From: Desulfobacula toluolica Tol2
GTDB lineage: Bacteria > Desulfobacterota > Desulfobacteria > Desulfobacterales > Desulfobacteraceae
DNA: 64,000 nt
Assembly (NCBI RefSeq): GCF_000307105.1
Contig: NC_018645.1
Span: forward strand, 4,102,001-4,166,000
Direction of reading: 5' to 3'
Part shown: in pieces, positions 61,583 through 64,000 of the stretch
Layout: every line of letters begins with the position of its first letter
How positions within the stretch are numbered: the first letter of the stretch is position 1
Notes under the pieces: model-generated
What the model was told of the DNA's origin: nothing
The model's input: only the letters and a program-made list of their open reading frames with translations
The model's database searches: none
Made by a program: the position numbers and the translations under genes

Positions 61583-63208
61583 CTAACTTGCCGTAAAAGA
61601 TTTAAAGCTGACCCGGTCTATATACGGTCCGGGCAATGCTTTTTTTAAAGCGGTTTCAACGATCCATAAAATATCTGTTTCTGTGATTCCTTCTCTTTTT
61701 TCGGAAACAAGACTTTGGTTCAGTGAATCATAAATTAAATCCCGGTAAAAAGATAAATTATTCTGAATTTCAAAATAAGCGCTTTGATCAGAATAATCAA
61801 TAGAAATATCCACCGTGATATAAGTCATATCTTTTGACAGATCAGAGGCCAGTATGACAAAATCATTTAAAATTATATTTCCGGATTTTTTAATATTATC
61901 CTGCTTTTCAATATGAATATCCACTGTTTCAACTTCAATCTCTCTTTGTGTTTCAATGGCAACTTCTCCAACATTTTTAGGATGAGACGATTCACCGGTT
62001 TCTCCTGAAAAAAAGAAAAAATAAGTCAAAGGAACAGCAATTCCCAGAACAACCAATACAGAGGCACAGGCAACGGCAAATTTTGATTTGTACCACTTGG
62101 ATCTTGCTTTTTTATTTGATTTTTCAGTATGATCTTCTTCTTCCAGAACAACCTGACCCTCATCTTCTTTATCTGTATTGTCAGGCTCAGACAATTCGTC
62201 TTCACCAACTTCATCTTCACCAACCGGATCTTCTAGGCTGCTGCCAAAATCATTGTCCATTAAATCACCAAGGACATCTTCATCTTCCTGGTCTGCAACC
62301 ATTAAGAGCGTATCAATATCATCCTGGGATATGAGGATATCCTCATAATCCTCTTCTCCTTCTTCTCCTTCTTCTCCTTCTTCATCTTCAAGCAGGAACG
62401 CATCAATATCATCCTGAAAATCATTTTCATCTTCCTGCACACCCTCATCGTCAAAATCAAAGGCTGAGACATCTGAATCAGGCGTTAAAAAATCCTCTAT
62501 ATCATCCAGCTCCGAGGCTTTTTCCTCATTTAATTCATCCGGCTCAGGCTGTGACCCGGGATCAGATGCAAATTGTGTTTGGTCAACTGGTTCCGGTTGG
62601 GAATCCAAGAACGGGTCTTCGTCCAAAACGACAGGTTCAGAGGGTACATCAGTATCAAAATTTCGCATCAGATCATCAATTGTTTCCTGGACAATCAAGC
62701 AGTTCCTGGCATCTACTGCTTCAGATTCATCAATTACACCATCATCCCGGCTGATATCTTCCGTAGACCCTCCACCCATAAGCGTGTTAATATCATCCTG
62801 TGAGATCAGTTCGACATCTTCATCCGAAGCGTCATTTGAATCCATCAAATCATTAATATCATCCTGGGAAATGAGTTCTATATCATCATCTTCAACATCA
62901 TCTTCATCTATTGGATCTTCAGAATCTGATACACTTGAATTCATTAGCTGATCAATATCATCCTGGGAAATAAGTTCCATCTCATCATCTTCGACATCAT
63001 CTTCATCAATGGAATTTTCAGAAACCGATACACTTGAATTCATAAGAGCGTCAATATCATCCTGAGAAAGCTCACCAAATTCATCATCTCCATCAGCAAC
63101 ATTGTTGGAAAGGATTTCTTCCGCTTCTTCAATGGAAGATGAATCTAAAAGTTTGTCAATATCATCCTGGGATATTAAACCGTCTTCTTCTAAGCCTGGA
63201 TCAGACAT
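61583..63208 (-). CDS. FliL-like membrane protein with an N-terminal array of FliM-type (CheY-binding-like) motifs
   Basis: 541 residues. Residues 1-365 are very acidic and contain repeated L-I-S-Q-D-D-I-D-x-L-(L/M): clear copies at 11-21, 47-56, 79-89, 112-122, 134-144 and 292-302, and weaker ones at 171-181 and 264-272. This motif closely resembles the FliM N-terminal peptide (LSQ-x-EIDALL) that binds phosphorylated CheY. Copies 2 and 3 are parts of a nearly exact 33-residue repeat. A basic stretch is followed by one membrane helix at about 376-400. Residues about 440-541 resemble FliL (LNDFVILASDL, TYITVDISIDY, then IVETALKKALPGPYIDRVSFKSF). AGAGGT precedes the ATG. It follows fliA by 13 bases. 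Confidence 0.75.
   Translation of the reverse strand: MSDPGLEEDGLISQDDIDKLLDSSSIEEAEEILSNNVADGDDEFGELSQDDIDALMNSSVSVSENSIDEDDVEDDEMELISQDDIDQLMNSSVSDSEDPIDEDDVEDDDIELISQDDINDLMDSNDASDEDVELISQDDINTLMGGGSTEDISRDDGVIDESEAVDARNCLIVQETIDDLMRNFDTDVPSEPVVLDEDPFLDSQPEPVDQTQFASDPGSQPEPDELNEEKASELDDIEDFLTPDSDVSAFDFDDEGVQEDENDFQDDIDAFLLEDEEGEEGEEGEEDYEDILISQDDIDTLLMVADQEDEDVLGDLMDNDFGSSLEDPVGEDEVGEDELSEPDNTDKEDEGQVVLEEEDHTEKSNKKARSKWYKSKFAVACASVLVVLGIAVPLTYFFFFSGETGESSHPKNVGEVAIETQREIEVETVDIHIEKQDNIKKSGNIILNDFVILASDLSKDMTYITVDISIDYSDQSAYFEIQNNLSFYRDLIYDSLNQSLVSEKREGITETDILWIVETALKKALPGPYIDRVSFKSFTAS
62352..62387. repeat. 9-base tandem repeat (CTTCTTCTC type) in the FliL-like gene
   Basis: Three to four head-to-tail copies encode Gly-Glu-Glu repeats (residues about 278-286). 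The unit is a multiple of three, so changes in copy number would keep the frame. Confidence 0.85.
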
Positions 63209-63221
63209 TTAATGACCTCTT

Positions 63222-63968
63222 TTAATGAAAATAATCTTGAAGCCCGGCTTTCAACTTCGTCAGAATCGCCGTATGAATCTGGCAGATGCGCGACTCAGTC
63301 AATGAGAGAACTTCACCGATTTCTTTTAACGTTAATTCGTCATAGTAATATAGTGACACCACCATTTGTTCTTTTTGAGTTAATGTTTTAATAGAGTCAG
63401 CCAGAACAGATTTGAGTTCTTTTTTGTCAAAAAGATCGACCGGGGTTTCATCGCTTTTAATATTGGACTGGAAGCTTGTTTTTGAATAAGCTTCGTTTTT
63501 CTTTGTTTTAATGAAATCATCCAGGCTCAGCACGGATCCCCTGTGAATATGGGTGAGCATATCATAGTATGCTTCAAGAGTAACACCCAGTGCCCGGCAA
63601 ATTTCTTCATCCGTTGCCGGTGATCCCTTACGGTCTTCAATGGTTTTAACAGCCCGGGTAATATCCTGAATTTTTTTTCTCATGGATCTTGAATAGGTAT
63701 CCTTGCGTCTGAGTTCATCAAGAATCGCTCCCTTTATCCGGTACTGAGCATAGGTTTTTAAGCTGACATGTTTTGAGGAATCAAATTTATCCACAGCATC
63801 AATCAAACCAAGAGATCCTGCAGAAACCAATTCATCAAAAAAAACACTGGAAGGAAGGCGCATGGAAAATCTTGCAGCAATATGTTTAACAAGATATGAA
63901 TACTCAATAATACTTTTTTCACGCCATTGGGCTTTATCTGCTTTATTTTCCTGATACCGAAATCTCAT
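63222..63968 (-). CDS. fliA: RNA polymerase sigma factor FliA (sigma28)
   Basis: 248 residues. Region 2 reads EYSYLVKHIAARFSMRLPSSVFFDELVSAGSLGLIDAVDKFD, the FliA/WhiG signature (cited as family regions), then FKTYAQYRIKGAILDELRR-type region 2.4 (here LKTYAQYRIKGAILDELR). Region 3 contains TDEEICRALGV, and region 4 ends in LTLKEIGEVLSLTESRICQIHTAIL, the -35-binding helix-turn-helix. It directs late flagellar transcription; matching promoters precede fliC and fliD in this window. The ATG at 63968 has only a distant GGGGGA upstream. Confidence 0.95.
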   Translation of the reverse strand: MRFRYQENKADKAQWREKSIIEYSYLVKHIAARFSMRLPSSVFFDELVSAGSLGLIDAVDKFDSSKHVSLKTYAQYRIKGAILDELRRKDTYSRSMRKKIQDITRAVKTIEDRKGSPATDEEICRALGVTLEAYYDMLTHIHRGSVLSLDDFIKTKKNEAYSKTSFQSNIKSDETPVDLFDKKELKSVLADSIKTLTQKEQMVVSLYYYDELTLKEIGEVLSLTESRICQIHTAILTKLKAGLQDYFH

Positions 63969-64000
63969 ATGAATTATAAATTTCCCCCTATGTTGCGGTA

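Noticed and set aside
62350-63200. CRISPR-like appearance of regularly repeated short sequences
   Set aside because: The repeats are in frame and encode the SQDDID motifs and Gly-Glu-Glu runs; spacing and spacers are coding, not CRISPR.

Overview
The window looks like chromosomal DNA of a Gram-negative, flagellated, anaerobic bacterium, most likely a member of the Desulfobacterota (Desulfobacteraceae-like). This is inferred from P- and L-ring flagellar genes, sigma54- and sigma28-type flagellar promoters, a FliW/CsrA pair, many radical-SAM enzymes and a moderately AT-rich base composition. No 16S or other decisive marker is present.

Layout. (1) 1-2.3 kb: the 5' part of der (minus strand), a small coiled-coil protein gene, tRNA-Glu and tRNA-Lys with a promoter and a shared terminator, and a possible decayed reading frame. 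(2) 2.3-5.2 kb: a Maf/DUF115-type flagellin glycosyltransferase with TPR-like repeats. (3) 5.2-17.1 kb, minus strand: an operon-like run for sugar and glycan synthesis. It encodes a nucleotidyltransferase, a reversed-order HldE-like kinase/nucleotidyltransferase, a split transketolase between two related SPASM-type radical-SAM enzymes, an epimerase, two B12-domain-type radical-SAM enzymes, a FemAB-like transferase and an amidohydrolase. (4) 17.6-30.8 kb, plus strand, strongly AT-rich: acetyltransferase, glycosyltransferases, aminotransferase, dehydratase, WbqC-like protein, methyltransferase and two more radical-SAM enzymes. (5) 30.8-39.6 kb, minus strand: a tightly overlapping operon of methyltransferase, CMP-sugar synthetase, NeuB-type nonulosonate synthase, GNAT, TIM-barrel protein, Gmd, CBS-aminotransferase (perosamine-synthase-like), a 62-residue ORF and a GmhA-like isomerase, with a radical-SAM gene upstream. 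(6) 39.7-58.7 kb: filament, cap, junction, rod and ring genes (fliC; fliD-fliS-fliT-like-flaG; fliW-csrA; flgF-G-A-H-I-J; flgN-K-L). (7) 59.1-64 kb: a Com-like zinc-ribbon protein, then fliA and downstream genes, including a FliK-like/FlhB-C-terminal pair and a FliL-like membrane protein.

How it fits together. Regions 2-5 look like a flagellin glycosylation island: they lie directly beside the flagellin gene and contain a Maf transferase, a nonulosonic-acid synthase and a CMP-sugar synthetase. Heptose-type enzymes (split transketolase, SIS isomerase, kinase/nucleotidyltransferase) and Gmd plus a perosamine-synthase-like enzyme suggest at least two further activated sugars. Seven radical-SAM genes in about 32 kb point to unusual modification of the glycan. 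The axial proteins are enlarged: FliC 812, FlgL 780, FlgK 1402 and FliD 659 residues, with large surface inserts and shared modules.

Regulation visible in the sequence: sigma54-type -24/-12 elements precede flgF and flgN; divergent sigma28-type promoters lie between fliC and fliD; fliA is in the window; and the fliC leader has a hairpin with GGA in its loop plus a GGA in the Shine-Dalgarno sequence, as expected for CsrA control antagonised by FliW. The most unusual single gene is at 61583-63208: a FliL-like membrane protein whose cytoplasmic part carries about eight copies of a motif resembling the CheY-binding N-terminus of FliM.
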